From NCBI RefSeq assembly GCF_902806455.1, contig NZ_CADCWQ010000001.1, forward strand, positions 1,240,001 to 1,304,000: 64,000 nt of DNA, given 5' to 3'. The notes under the pieces are model-generated. The model was given only the letters and a program-made list of their open reading frames with translations. It was not told where the DNA came from and did not search any database. Shown one piece after another: positions 1-8,549 of this stretch; position 1 is the stretch's first letter, and every line of letters starts with the position of its first letter. A program made the translations under genes and the position numbers. This DNA is from Virgibacillus doumboii (GTDB lineage Bacteria; Bacillota; Bacilli; Bacillales; Amphibacillaceae).

Positions 1-757
1 AACAGCGGAGGACAGCTGGACCAGATATGCCAAAATGGGTAAAAATCATATCCATTTGATGGGTAATGATCGGTTTGTTCTTTTTATTTAAAACAGATAA
101 GGTGACATCCCTTAATGATAATCCCTGCAAGCTTTTATTTTGAATGAACTTTTCATTTGAAGTAAGAGCCACTTCGGTAGGATAAAGCTCTGTAACGGAA
201 TGACCGGCTTTTTTTGCCCAGGCGTATCCATCTCCTGTTGAACCTGTGTGGGGAACAGCTTTGCCGCCTACAGCAATTACAATGGATTTTGTATCTATTT
301 TTGTGCGATCAGCTAAAATTACCGTATGCAATGACTCGTCGTAATGTATAGCTTCAACAGTAGTGTTCATCCGAACATCGACTAGAAGCTCACTCAATTT
401 ATTGATAAGTGCATTTACAACCGTTTTTGCCGAGTTGGATACTGGAAACATGCGTCCGTGATCTTCTTCTTTCAAACCTACACCCATTCCTTCAAAAAAA
501 TCGATAATATCATAATTGTTAAATACGGAAAATGGGCTATATAAAAATTTGCCGTTTCCCGGTATATGTTTGATCACTTCATCTTCCGGAAGCCGGTTCG
601 TGACATTACAGCGGCCACCACCGGATATAGCAAGTTTCTTTCCTAATTTTTTTCCTTTTTCAAGCAGCATTGTTTTTGAGCCGTTTTCTGCTGCCGCAAT
701 TGCGGCCATTAATCCTGACGGGCCGCCTCCAATAACAATCACATCATATGACAACAT
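1..757 (-). CDS. ytfP: BaiN/HI0933-family FAD-dependent oxidoreductase YtfP (C-terminus outside window)
   Basis: The first about 252 residues of a flavoprotein read leftward off the window edge. The N-terminus has a dinucleotide-binding motif ([21 protein letters not shown], cited to the Gly-rich core) followed by [15 protein letters not shown], which is typical of the HI0933/YtfP/BaiN family, and later a [14 protein letters not shown] segment. The ATG at 757 follows a GAAAGGAATG Shine-Dalgarno region. The family is thought to reduce flavin-linked substrates, but the YtfP substrate is unknown. It is divergent from murJ, as ytfP is close to ytgP in B. subtilis. Identity is secure at family level; the 3' end is missing, so completeness cannot be judged. 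Confidence 0.85.
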   Translation of the reverse strand, partial: MLSYDVIVIGGGPSGLMAAIAAAENGSKTMLLEKGKKLGKKLAISGGGRCNVTNRLPEDEVIKHIPGNGKFLYSPFSVFNNYDIIDFFEGMGVGLKEEDHGRMFPVSNSAKTVVNALINKLSELLVDVRMNTTVEAIHYDESLHTVILADRTKIDTKSIVIAVGGKAVPHTGSTGDGYAWAKKAGHSVTELYPTEVALTSNEKFIQNKSLQGLSLRDVTLSVLNKKNKPIITHQMDMIFTHFGISGPAVLRC

Positions 758-854
758 TCTTCATTCCTTTCGATAGTAGCATACCACGTTTTCGCATATC
801 CAAAAAACAAAATTATTTTTCGAATGTTATTTAGGTGACAACTATAACGTACAG

Positions 855-896
855 ATCGTTATCTGTGATAGAATAACGATAAGCGTAATTTATAAT
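855..896 (+). promoter_or_regulatory. Divergent ytfP-murJ intergenic region: inverted repeat and TATAAT box
   Basis: An imperfect inverted repeat (ATCGTTATC at 855-863, GAATAACGAT at 871-880) lies just upstream of a perfect TATAAT at 891-896. No good -35 hexamer is visible 17 bp upstream of it. The repeat may be an operator for murJ or a transcript hairpin. This rests on sequence only. Confidence 0.3.
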
Positions 897-909
897 AGAT
901 GCAGGTGAA

Positions 910-2532
910 ATGATGTCGAATATTGTTAGAGGCACCATGATGTTGACTGGTGCCACATTCTTATCTAAATTTTTAGGGATGATTTATGTTATCCCGTTTT
1001 ATGAGCTTGTTGGTTCAACGGGGGCTACGTTGTTCGCTTTTGCATACACGCCTTATAATATTCTTATTAGTGTTTCTACAGTTGGAGTTCCTTTAGCTGT
1101 TTCAAAATTTGTTTCAAAATATAATTCGTTAGGCGATTATCAAACCGGGATGCGTATGTTCAAAGCTGGTATATCGTTAATGGCTGTCACAGGTATCCTT
1201 GCTTTTCTGGTATTATTTTTCAGTGCTGAATTTTTTGCACAATATATGATTACAAATGAAGATGTCGGAAATATTGCTGTGGAAGATGTTACGATGGTCA
1301 TCAAGATGGTAAGTTTCGCTTTATTGATTATTCCCGTTATGAGTATTGTTCGTGGTTTTTTTCAGGGATACGAGTCAATGGGGCCGACCGCAGTTTCTCA
1401 AGTAGTTGAACAGATCGTACGGATTGGTTTTATTTTGGTGTCGGCATTTATTTTAGTAACAATAATGGGTAGAAGCAAAGTGACAGCTGTAGGATTTGCC
1501 ACTTTTGCTGCATTTATTGGAGGATTGGCTTCCTGTTTGGTGTTATTAATTTATTGGCGTAAAAGGAAACAAAGAATTTTTACACAAATTTCACAACAAA
1601 GACTCACACATGACATTTCAACGAAAGATTTATTTACTGAACTATTCAGCTATGCGGGACCTTTTGTACTGGTCGGTGTAGCTACACCACTTTATCAACT
1701 GGTTGATCAGTTTACATTCGAACGGGCCATGACAGCGATTGGCAAAAAAGAAATATTTGACCTTGCATATTCTACGATAAATTTTACCGGACATAAGTTG
1801 ATCATTATCCCCGTTACTATAGCAACAGGGTTGTCCCTGGCGATTATACCGGCATTGACAAAAACCTTTACTCAGAAGAATCAGCAATTGCTGAATCAGC
1901 AAATCAATCAGGCACTGCAAATCGTACTGGTTCTCGTTATTCCAGCAGCAGTCGGTCTGTTGATGTTGTCCGATGCAGCTTATGGGGCGCTGTATGGGAT
2001 TGACCGATTAGACATTACTGGTAATTTGTTAGCTTGGTATGCTCCTGTAGCATTGCTATTTGCGTTGTTTACAGTAACGGCAGCTATTTTGCAAGGAATA
2101 AACCAGCAACGTTTTGCAGTTATCAGTTTAACGGGCGGACTGTTAATGAAAGTGCTTTTCAATATACAGCTTATCCATATGTTTGGTGCAAAAGGGGCAA
2201 TTTTTGGTACAGCACTGGCAGTTGGAACTGCTGTTGCTTTAAATTTATGGCGCATAAAGACGTCCATTCAATTTAATTTCAAACAAACATTCAAGCGTTT
2301 CTTATTAATTGGTATTTTTACGATAATTATGTGTATTGTTATTTGGATTGTTAAAGCGATTTTCGGAACCTTTTTAACGGTGGAGGAATCAAGACTGTCG
2401 GCGGTTATTGTACTCGTTGCCGGTGTTCTGTCAGGCGGTGTTGTCTACTTATGGTTCAGCTACGAATCAACATTGCTAAGCCGTGTCCTGGGTGATCGCG
2501 TGCGAATACTGGACAGGATTTTTCGCAGGTAA
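910..2532 (+). CDS. murJ: Lipid II flippase MurJ (YtgP), MOP/MATE superfamily
   Basis: A polytopic membrane protein of 540 residues with about 14 hydrophobic segments, matching the length and texture of the polysaccharide-biosynthesis/MviN-like family. In B. subtilis the homologue YtgP is MurJ, which flips lipid-linked peptidoglycan precursors across the membrane. FFQGYESMGPTAVSQVVEQ around residues 150-170 is a typical family stretch. Two consecutive ATGs occur at 910 and 913. AGGTG at 903-907 gives better spacing to 913, so the real start may be one codon later. It is followed after 14 bp by rsuA, as in related genomes. Confidence 0.9.
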   Translation: MMSNIVRGTMMLTGATFLSKFLGMIYVIPFYELVGSTGATLFAFAYTPYNILISVSTVGVPLAVSKFVSKYNSLGDYQTGMRMFKAGISLMAVTGILAFLVLFFSAEFFAQYMITNEDVGNIAVEDVTMVIKMVSFALLIIPVMSIVRGFFQGYESMGPTAVSQVVEQIVRIGFILVSAFILVTIMGRSKVTAVGFATFAAFIGGLASCLVLLIYWRKRKQRIFTQISQQRLTHDISTKDLFTELFSYAGPFVLVGVATPLYQLVDQFTFERAMTAIGKKEIFDLAYSTINFTGHKLIIIPVTIATGLSLAIIPALTKTFTQKNQQLLNQQINQALQIVLVLVIPAAVGLLMLSDAAYGALYGIDRLDITGNLLAWYAPVALLFALFTVTAAILQGINQQRFAVISLTGGLLMKVLFNIQLIHMFGAKGAIFGTALAVGTAVALNLWRIKTSIQFNFKQTFKRFLLIGIFTIIMCIVIWIVKAIFGTFLTVEESRLSAVIVLVAGVLSGGVVYLWFSYESTLLSRVLGDRVRILDRIFRR

Positions 2533-2546
2533 AGGAGTTTTTATGA

Positions 2547-3266
2547 ATGCGTATAGATAAATTACTGGCAAACATGGGTTATGGGAGCAGAAAAGATGTG
2601 AAAGCGTTAATTAAAAAAAAGAAAGTAGCTATTAACGATAAAATTGTAAAAGACAGCAGTTCCCATGTAGATCCGGAAGACGATACGGTAAAAGTGAACA
2701 ACAATATCGTTAGCTATCAAAAGTATGTTTATCTGATGATGAACAAGCCACCAGGGTATGTCTCAGCAACAGTGGATGATCGTGATAAAACGGTAATTGA
2801 TTTGCTGCCGGAAAAATATCAGCTGTTTAAGCCTTTTCCCGTTGGCAGGCTTGATAAAGATACAGAAGGCCTGCTGCTGATTACAAATGATGGGGACCTG
2901 GCGCATCAGCTGGTTTCCCCAAAGAAAGACATAGAGAAAACGTATTTTGCTGAGATCAGGGGAAAAGTTACAGAAAATGATGTTGAGGCATTTCAGGAAG
3001 GCATTGTACTCGACGATGGTTATCAGGCGAAACCTGCAAAATTGGAGATCCTCCAGGCTGATGAATATTCCGAAGTTCATGTCACCGTTACAGAAGGAAA
3101 ATTTCATCAGGTGAAACGTATGTTTGAAGCGGTGAAGAAAAAAGTGGTTTATCTAAAACGAATACGTATGGGCGAACTCCGACTTGATGAAGAGCTCTCA
3201 CCTGGAGATTTCCGTGAATTGAATAAAGAAGAAATGGACTACTGTCTTTCCCAAAAAAAGAGCTGA
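2547..3266 (+). CDS. rsuA: RsuA-family 16S rRNA pseudouridine synthase
   Basis: 239 residues: an N-terminal S4 RNA-binding domain (MRIDKLLANMGYGSRKDVK, residues 1-60) and a RsuA/RluB/E/F catalytic domain. The catalytic motif GRLDKDTEGLLLITNDG carries the nucleophilic Asp. It converts a specific uridine of rRNA to pseudouridine; the exact target cannot be read from sequence. The ATG at 2547 is 9 bp after AAAGGAG (2531-2537). An upstream ATG at 2543 is out of frame. The stop codon lies inside the downstream hairpin. The B. subtilis counterpart next to ytgP is ytzG. Confidence 0.9.
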   Translation: MRIDKLLANMGYGSRKDVKALIKKKKVAINDKIVKDSSSHVDPEDDTVKVNNNIVSYQKYVYLMMNKPPGYVSATVDDRDKTVIDLLPEKYQLFKPFPVGRLDKDTEGLLLITNDGDLAHQLVSPKKDIEKTYFAEIRGKVTENDVEAFQEGIVLDDGYQAKPAKLEILQADEYSEVHVTVTEGKFHQVKRMFEAVKKKVVYLKRIRMGELRLDEELSPGDFRELNKEEMDYCLSQKKS

Positions 3267-3283
3267 CCTATAAAAGTCAGCTC
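3260..3283. terminator. Bidirectional terminator between rsuA and the HTH gene
   Basis: A perfect 8-bp stem (GAGCTGAC / GTCAGCTC) with an 8-nt loop. Read on the minus strand it is followed by seven Ts, a classic terminator for the HTH gene. On the plus strand the tail is weaker (CATTTCACTATTTTT). The left arm contains the rsuA TGA stop. Confidence 0.8.
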
Positions 3284-3296
3284 CATTTCACTATTT

Positions 3297-3515
3297 TTAA
3301 GATATTTTCACTCGTTTGCTTGTGATTTTCCATCTCCCGCGAACCGGACTTCTGACCAGACCATTATATTCCAATACATTCAGATCACGCTGGATGGTTC
3401 GGTCGGTTGTTCCAAATTCATCTGCTATTTCCCTGGTTGTTACTGTCCCGTTTTCTCTTATGTAAAGATAGACAGCTTTAACTCTGGTCAACATTCGGGA
3501 TGTTGTCTGATTCAA
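3297..3515 (-). CDS. ytzE: Small DeoR-type helix-turn-helix protein (YtzE-like)
   Basis: A 72-residue protein that is almost entirely one DeoR-type winged HTH (RVKAVYLYIRENGTVTTREI, then a recognition helix TTDRTIQRDLNVLEYNGL), with no effector domain. A longer frame reaching 3635 exists, but the upstream residues are not family-like. The TTG at 3515 sits 8 bp after AAGGAG and gives the expected short protein, so I take TTG. DeoR HTH proteins bind DNA; the target of this one is unknown. It has the bidirectional terminator at its 3' end and is divergent from thpR. Confidence 0.8.
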   Translation of the reverse strand: MNQTTSRMLTRVKAVYLYIRENGTVTTREIADEFGTTDRTIQRDLNVLEYNGLVRSPVRGRWKITSKRVKIS

Positions 3516-3663
3516 AAAACCACTCCTTAAGGAAATCATTCTCTTGTGGTGCAACTGAATCTTTATTGTTATTCTTATTTTACACCTAAATGCATTTGGA
3601 TTAAAGTGAAAATTTCTAAATAATTTGATAAACATATACGATATATATAAGTGAGGAATGTAA

Positions 3664-4227
3664 ATGACTAATTTACCGCATTATTTTATTGCTATCCCGC
3701 TTACGGAAAGTATAAAAAATAAATTTTCAAATTGGCAGCTTGGCTTAAAAGAAAGCTTAGCGTATAAACAGTGGCCGCATAAAGATGATTTGCATATAAC
3801 GTTGAAATTTTTAGGGCCTGTAGAACTTGACAGGATTAACCGTTTGATAAAATCGCTGGAAGTAATAAAAGCAACACCTGCATTTTCAGTCCTGACCGGT
3901 AACCTGGGATGTTTCGGCAATCCTAAAAAACCGCGAGTCCTGTGGGCAGGTGTTGAAAAGACGAATGAAATCATGCAATTGCAACAATCCATCGAGCAAA
4001 TTGCGAGGCAAGCAGGTTTTCAGGAAGAGAACAGGGCATATAAACCGCACATAACCCTTGCAAAGAAATGGAACGGAACCGAAGCAAATGTGCCCTTATT
4101 AAACGAGCGTTACGAGGAACAGCAGACGATGACTATCAATACAGTTGTTGTAAATCGGATATATCCCGGAAGCTCTCCAAAATATCAGGCAGTTGCTGAA
4201 TTTAATTTGAAGAAAAGGGGGGACTAA
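3664..4227 (+). CDS. thpR: RNA 2',3'-cyclic phosphodiesterase ThpR (LigT/2H family)
   Basis: 187 residues with both HxTx motifs of the 2H phosphoesterase superfamily: HITL at residues 44-47 and HITL at 129-132. Family members open 2',3'-cyclic phosphates on RNA ends. The length is normal for the family. It is preceded by a GTGAGGAATGTAA leader containing GAGG. The stop is 3 bp before the GTG of the next gene, so thpR, the NERD-like gene and ytlR appear to form one operon. Confidence 0.88.
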   Translation: MTNLPHYFIAIPLTESIKNKFSNWQLGLKESLAYKQWPHKDDLHITLKFLGPVELDRINRLIKSLEVIKATPAFSVLTGNLGCFGNPKKPRVLWAGVEKTNEIMQLQQSIEQIARQAGFQEENRAYKPHITLAKKWNGTEANVPLLNERYEEQQTMTINTVVVNRIYPGSSPKYQAVAEFNLKKRGD

Positions 4228-4230
4228 TAA

Positions 4231-5151
4231 GTGGCTCAATTAATTAAACTGCAGGATTATATTTCACGGTATGAATGGAATGCATACCGGTATCCGAGCC
4301 AGTTTATCCGGGTAAAACAGGACAACTGGAATAAGCTTCATAAAATGTGGGAAGATGAACCAGTTACGGATGAAGAGGAACATACAGAACCGGCTTCGGC
4401 ATTTTCCAAGCTCAAATCTTTTATGAAGACAGGGAGCTGGCAGGAAGAGGAACCTGCCCCTGATGATCATGACAGTTTACCAAAAACAGAAAATGAATTA
4501 AGGCATTACTTTTTGGATAAATTATTTCCTTTACAATTAAAATGGGCCTCATCGACTGTTACGGACGTGTCATTTATGGATAGAGGCTATTACGAAGATG
4601 ATACATTAAAATTTTTTCTCAAGCGGTTTCCCGATACATATTTATTAATGTATTTTCCAATTTTTAATATAAAGAAGGCGCCGATTGACGGGGAGATCAT
4701 TTTTCTTAGTCCAATTGGGATTGAAATCATTTATTTAATGGATAAAGAAGCCGGGACAACCATTGTTGCCGGTGATGAACGAACATGGCTGGCAGAAGGA
4801 AATAAAGAACAGTCAAAAATGTTAAGCCCGATGATTGCACTTAAACGAACAGAGAAGATTATTAAGGGCATATTGAGTACGGAAAATATCGAATTCCCAA
4901 TAAAGAAGGTTGTATTATCAAGTTCGAATAAAATTAAATTTGATTCCGAGCCTTATAATACACGGATAATCGGGATGGATGAATTTGATAAGTGGTTTAA
5001 GGAGAAACGCAGCCTTGTATCCCCTCTAAAAAATCGTCAGTTAAAAATTACGGAATTACTGCTGAAAAACTGTCAGACTACAGCTGTTAAACGACCTGAG
5101 TGGGAAGAAGATGACACCAATACATTTACGATGGGAACTGAGGGGGAGTAA
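4231..5151 (+). CDS. NERD-like (nuclease-related) protein of Bacillaceae
   Basis: 306 residues, no signal peptide or membrane segment. The central part has the layout of NERD/PD-(D/E)XK-like proteins: a PIDGEIIFLSPIGIEIIYL strand pair, then NKEQSKMLSPMIALKRTEKI (Gln and NPxxQ-like helix), then FPIKKVVLSSSNKIKF. The assignment to the nuclease-related fold is my reading; a functional active site is not established. GTG start at 4231 is preceded by AAAAGGGGGGAC with 8-bp spacing. It is sandwiched between thpR and ytlR with almost no intergenic space (next ATG at 5152 follows the stop directly), which argues for translational coupling. Confidence 0.55.
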   Translation: MAQLIKLQDYISRYEWNAYRYPSQFIRVKQDNWNKLHKMWEDEPVTDEEEHTEPASAFSKLKSFMKTGSWQEEEPAPDDHDSLPKTENELRHYFLDKLFPLQLKWASSTVTDVSFMDRGYYEDDTLKFFLKRFPDTYLLMYFPIFNIKKAPIDGEIIFLSPIGIEIIYLMDKEAGTTIVAGDERTWLAEGNKEQSKMLSPMIALKRTEKIIKGILSTENIEFPIKKVVLSSSNKIKFDSEPYNTRIIGMDEFDKWFKEKRSLVSPLKNRQLKITELLLKNCQTTAVKRPEWEEDDTNTFTMGTEGE

Positions 5152-6066
5152 ATGTATATCTTTATTGTCAATCCAGCTTCAGGTAAAGGCGGCGCAGTAA
5201 ATGCTTATACAAAAATCACGAAGAGCAACAATTTTATACAGGTGGAGAGCCGGTGTTTTTTAACGGAATATCCGGGTCACGCTGAAGAAATCGCCAACCA
5301 GCTTGAAACTGATTTTTCCGGGCAAATCTCCTGTGTTATCGTAATCGGTGGTGATGGTACGCTGCATGAAGTAATTAATGGTCTTTCCGAAAATAAATAT
5401 CCTGTATCGTTTATACCGGCCGGTTCGGGGAATGATTTTGCAAAAGGTTGTGACATTAAAGGGTCACCGACTGAAATTTTCCAGCGGATTATCACAGGCA
5501 GACATCAACAATCCTATTGGTTAGGGAGTTATCAGCGGGATAATAATAACAAGAGAGATTTCGTGAATAGTATCGGGTTTGGTTTTGATGGGGAAATCGT
5601 TAAATACTTGAATGAATCAAAGGAAAGTAAATTTCGCAGTATTTTTGTCAGAGGTAAAGTTAGATATGTCATTGCACTTATAATTGTTTTATTCCGTTTT
5701 AAGCCGATGAACGTGGAAGTTAATATTGACGGTAACAGACGCATGCTTACAGACTGCTGGATGATAACAGCAGCAAATCACCCATTTTATGGGGGTGGAA
5801 TGAAAATAATACCATCCGCTAAAATTCAGGATGGTACGTTTCCTGTACTGATTATCAACAAGATTTCCAAATGGAAAGTACTTGGGCTATTTATAACAGT
5901 TTTCACTGGAAAACATATCCGTTTTAAGGAAGTAGAACTACTGGAAGCAACGAAGCTGGAAATCCGTTCAGATAACACGATATCTTTCCAGGTAGATGGT
6001 CAATTGGATGCTTGTTCTTTCTGCTCGATATCCAAACAAGGTCAGGAAGTAAAAATTTCCTATTGA
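5152..6066 (+). CDS. ytlR: YegS/DgkB-type lipid kinase YtlR
   Basis: 304 residues with the diacylglycerol kinase catalytic domain: IFIVNPASGKGGA at residues 3-15, VIGGDGTLHEVINGL around 63-78 and PAGSGNDFAKG around 88-98. The GGDGT loop binds nucleotide. Members phosphorylate diacylglycerol, sphingoid bases or related lipids; YtlR's own substrate is not known to me. The C-terminal half (FYGGGMKIIPSAKIQDG) matches the lipid-binding beta-sandwich. It begins immediately after the stop of the NERD-like gene, preceded by GAGGGGG. Confidence 0.87.
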   Translation: MYIFIVNPASGKGGAVNAYTKITKSNNFIQVESRCFLTEYPGHAEEIANQLETDFSGQISCVIVIGGDGTLHEVINGLSENKYPVSFIPAGSGNDFAKGCDIKGSPTEIFQRIITGRHQQSYWLGSYQRDNNNKRDFVNSIGFGFDGEIVKYLNESKESKFRSIFVRGKVRYVIALIIVLFRFKPMNVEVNIDGNRRMLTDCWMITAANHPFYGGGMKIIPSAKIQDGTFPVLIINKISKWKVLGLFITVFTGKHIRFKEVELLEATKLEIRSDNTISFQVDGQLDACSFCSISKQGQEVKISY

Positions 6067-6181
6067 AATGAACGAAAATATTCGATAACCTATTTTTATC
6101 TCTGTATTTAAAAACAGCTCAATATGGAGCATGTTTATCAATAATCGGACTTTATAATAAATATGATTTGGGGTATTTAAA

Positions 6182-6997
6182 GTGAACTGGCTTAAAAGAG
6201 TATTAGGAAAAGAATGGAATATAAATCCTGCTGGAGGATTAACAGGTGAGGCTTTTTTTGCGGAAAAGGATGATCACCGCCTGTTTCTTAAACGTAATTC
6301 TTCTCCATTTTTGGCCGTTCTTTCCGCTGAAGGTATTGTTCCAAAGCTTATATGGACAAAGCGGATGGAAAATGGTGATGTCATCACTGCCCAAAAATGG
6401 TTGAATGGAAGAGCGCTTAAGGCTGAGGAAATGCAGCACCACCAAGTAGCCGGTCTGATCGGAAAAATACACCACTCATCTGAACTACTGCATATGTTAA
6501 TGCGGTTAGGAAAAAAACCGATTACCTCGGATGAAAGACTTGCCGAAATAACCAAGCGTTTACGGGTAAATGGCTTAATGGACAAGTATAAGGAAGTACG
6601 TGATGCGACCGATTATTTACATCGGCTGTTGCCTGTAACACGCGGGCAGCAAAAAGTGGTATGTCACTGCGATTTAAACCATAACAATATTTTGCTGACG
6701 GATATGGGAAAACTCTACCTGGTCGACTGGGATAACGCAATGATAGCCGACCCGGCAATGGACTTCGGGTTTATACTAAAGTGGTATGTCCCACAGGAAG
6801 ATTGGGAAGAATGGCTGCATAGCTATGGAGTAGACATGGACGAAAGTTTGATTGAGCGAATGTACTGGTATTTAATTATGGATGCACTCTACTATTTGAT
6901 TTGGCACAATGACCGGGATGAGGTGAATAAATCATACAGCAGGTTACAGGATTTACAGCAATTGAATATGGATGTTAATTCGGTCATTCTAAATTAA
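6182..6997 (+). CDS. ytmP: YtmP, APH/choline-kinase-like phosphotransferase
   Basis: 271 residues. The Brenner motif HCDLNHNNILL followed by YLVDWDNAMIADPAMDFG shows a protein-kinase-like phosphotransferase of the aminoglycoside/choline kinase superfamily with intact catalytic Asp, Asn and Mg-binding Asp. Its natural substrate is unknown. GTG start at 6182 has GGGG about 9 bp upstream. Order ytmP, ytzH (opposite strand), trmB matches B. subtilis. The last 14 bp overlap the 3' end of ytzH on the other strand. Confidence 0.82.
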   Translation: MNWLKRVLGKEWNINPAGGLTGEAFFAEKDDHRLFLKRNSSPFLAVLSAEGIVPKLIWTKRMENGDVITAQKWLNGRALKAEEMQHHQVAGLIGKIHHSSELLHMLMRLGKKPITSDERLAEITKRLRVNGLMDKYKEVRDATDYLHRLLPVTRGQQKVVCHCDLNHNNILLTDMGKLYLVDWDNAMIADPAMDFGFILKWYVPQEDWEEWLHSYGVDMDESLIERMYWYLIMDALYYLIWHNDRDEVNKSYSRLQDLQQLNMDVNSVILN

Positions 6998-7271
6998 TTT
7001 GTTGTATGGCATTAACCCATGTTTCAATATTATCTTTATTTGTTGTTATGTGTTCCTCATCATTATGTGCAATTTCTCCCTGCCGCCCATAATTATAAAT
7101 TTCCGGCAGCAATTGGAGAAGTTGTTCATCTGATATGCTGTTATTAGCCATCATGGCTTGTACCAGACGTTTGATCTGCTGGTATTCGGAAATTTCACCA
7201 CAGCAGTCTTCGGTTTGTTCACTAAGTATATCCTGGAGCAGCCTCAATTGATTATGAACAGTAAGTGTCAC
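6984..7271 (-). CDS. ytzH: YtzH-like protein
   Basis: 95 residues, acidic and helical, starting MTLTVHNQLRLLQDILSEQ. It contains CCGEISEYQQIKRLVQAMM and matches what I recall of YtzH from Bacillaceae in both length and location between ytmP and trmB. Function unknown. It is convergent and overlapping with ytmP (14 bp), and its start is divergent from trmB, 77 bp away. Confidence 0.72.
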   Translation of the reverse strand: MTLTVHNQLRLLQDILSEQTEDCCGEISEYQQIKRLVQAMMANNSISDEQLLQLLPEIYNYGRQGEIAHNDEEHITTNKDNIETWVNAIQQINLE

Positions 7272-7348
7272 TTGAAATCACCTCAAATCATAGTGTTAAC
7301 CAATATTTTTTATTCTATGCTAGGAATTCAGAAAGTGAGGTTCTGTTA

Positions 7349-8005
7349 GTGCGTCAACGTAATAAACCATGGGCAGACGATTTTCTTAATGAAAATAAGC
7401 ATTTTATTATACCAGATCCCAGTGAAAAGAAGAATAAATGGCAGGAAATGTTTGGCAACTCCAATCCTGTTCATGTGGAAATAGGTACTGGTAAAGGACA
7501 GTTTCTAGCAGGAATGGCAGAACAATATCCGGATATTAATTTCATTGGGATAGAAATAGCTAAAAGTATAATCGTTACTGCTGCCCAAAAAATTATGAAC
7601 GGAAAGCATGATAATGTTTTACTGATAAATGAAAATGCGGAAAATTTAAATGAAATCTTTGCGGAAAATGAAATTTCTGCAATTTATTTGAATTTTTCTG
7701 ATCCATGGCCAAAAAATCGTCATGAAAAAAGACGTTTAACCTTTCATACATTTTTGAAACAGTATCAGGAAGTAATGGATCCGGAGGGTGAAATTGTACT
7801 GAAGACAGATAACCGGGGATTATTTGAATACTCGCTTGTCAGCTTTTCTGAATATGGTATGAAATTAAAAGAAGTTAATTTGAATCTTCATAAAGATGAG
7901 GATCCCACAAACGTCATGACAGAATATGAAGAGAAATTTTCAGCCAAAGGACAAGTGATCTACCGCTGCCGGGCAAGATTTTCAAGAGGATTTGACATTA
8001 AGTAA
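7349..8005 (+). CDS. trmB: tRNA (guanine-N7-)-methyltransferase TrmB
   Basis: 218 residues. HVEIGTGKGQFLAGMA is SAM-binding motif I, YLNFSDPWPKKRH-like (here NRHEKRRL) is the signature of TrmB, and the end carries TDNRGLFEYS and MTEYEEKF. It places m7G at position 46 of tRNAs. A longer frame from 7265 is open, but GTG at 7349 with AGTGAGG upstream yields the family-typical start (xRQRNKPWADDF), so I chose GTG. Confidence 0.93.
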   Translation: MRQRNKPWADDFLNENKHFIIPDPSEKKNKWQEMFGNSNPVHVEIGTGKGQFLAGMAEQYPDINFIGIEIAKSIIVTAAQKIMNGKHDNVLLINENAENLNEIFAENEISAIYLNFSDPWPKNRHEKRRLTFHTFLKQYQEVMDPEGEIVLKTDNRGLFEYSLVSFSEYGMKLKEVNLNLHKDEDPTNVMTEYEEKFSAKGQVIYRCRARFSRGFDIK

Positions 8006-8026
8006 ATAAAATATGAAGAATGCACG

Positions 8027-8466
8027 AAATAAGCGAAATATTTATCCGGAGCGGTTATATGCATTATTTTCGCGATAGGAATCTTTGCCGGTTCCTCATT
8101 CCGTTATTTCATATAAAAACCTTGGTTGAAGGCTGGTTTCGGATCCTCATTCCGTTATTCGTCAAAATCAACCTCATATTCATTGATTTTGAGTCAATAA
8201 CGGAACCAGAATCCGCTTTATCCCTTTTATAACAGCTTATCCAGACTTTAGCGGAATGAGAATCCGATTCCTTACCGATCCACAGCCTGTATTCAATCGA
8301 TGCTAAAACTGTTACAAGTAGATGCGGCACCCTCGGATCTCCATCAAAAGTTTCGGATGTCACTTTCAGGAACCTCTGTGTCATCAAGCGTTACAGTTTC
8401 TACTTCGAGTTTAAAAAGCAACATTTTTCACAAAAGGTGCCTTAATTAAATGCTTTTGTCCCAACC
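8027..8466. repeat. Degenerate copy (R4) of the terminator-like repeat, apparently interrupted by element A; no gene in 8006-8549
   Basis: 8027-8070 resembles the right half of the repeat at 20995-21235 (AAGCGAAATATTTATCCGGA, then GAGCGGTTATATGCATTATTTT). 8447-8466 (AAATGCTTTTGTCCCAACCT) resembles its right terminus. In the intact copy about 40 bp separate these parts; here about 375 bp do, and the CCGTTATT element A (8088-8266) lies in that gap. The 544-bp trmB-ytnP interval holds no convincing coding sequence. Confidence 0.45.
8088..8266. repeat. CCGTTATT repeat element A (two direct, two inverted units)
   Basis: Units: 8088-8108 (GGTTCCTCATTCCGTTATT), 8140-8159 (CGGATCCTCATTCCGTTATT), 8196-8215 (AATAACGGAACCAGAATCCG) and 8249-8266 (TAGCGGAATGAGAATCCG). 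The first two can pair with the last two to make a nested hairpin. The same architecture recurs at 34012-34189 and 46796-46978 with different but still complementary unit sequences. Confidence 0.7.
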
Positions 8467-8549
8467 TTATTATAACCGCAGTTGTTAGCGTTTGCAGGAT
8501 ATATTTTCTTTAGCTAAACTTATAGTATAGGCAAAAGGAGGATGAGGTA

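Noticed and set aside
516-776. Plus-strand open frame in the first 800 bp
   Set aside because: It is antisense to the partial ytfP, which has a clear flavoprotein sequence and start.
8020-8387. Short open frames on both strands downstream of trmB
   Set aside because: They read through element A and the R-type repeat remnant; composition is not coding-like and no start signal is present.
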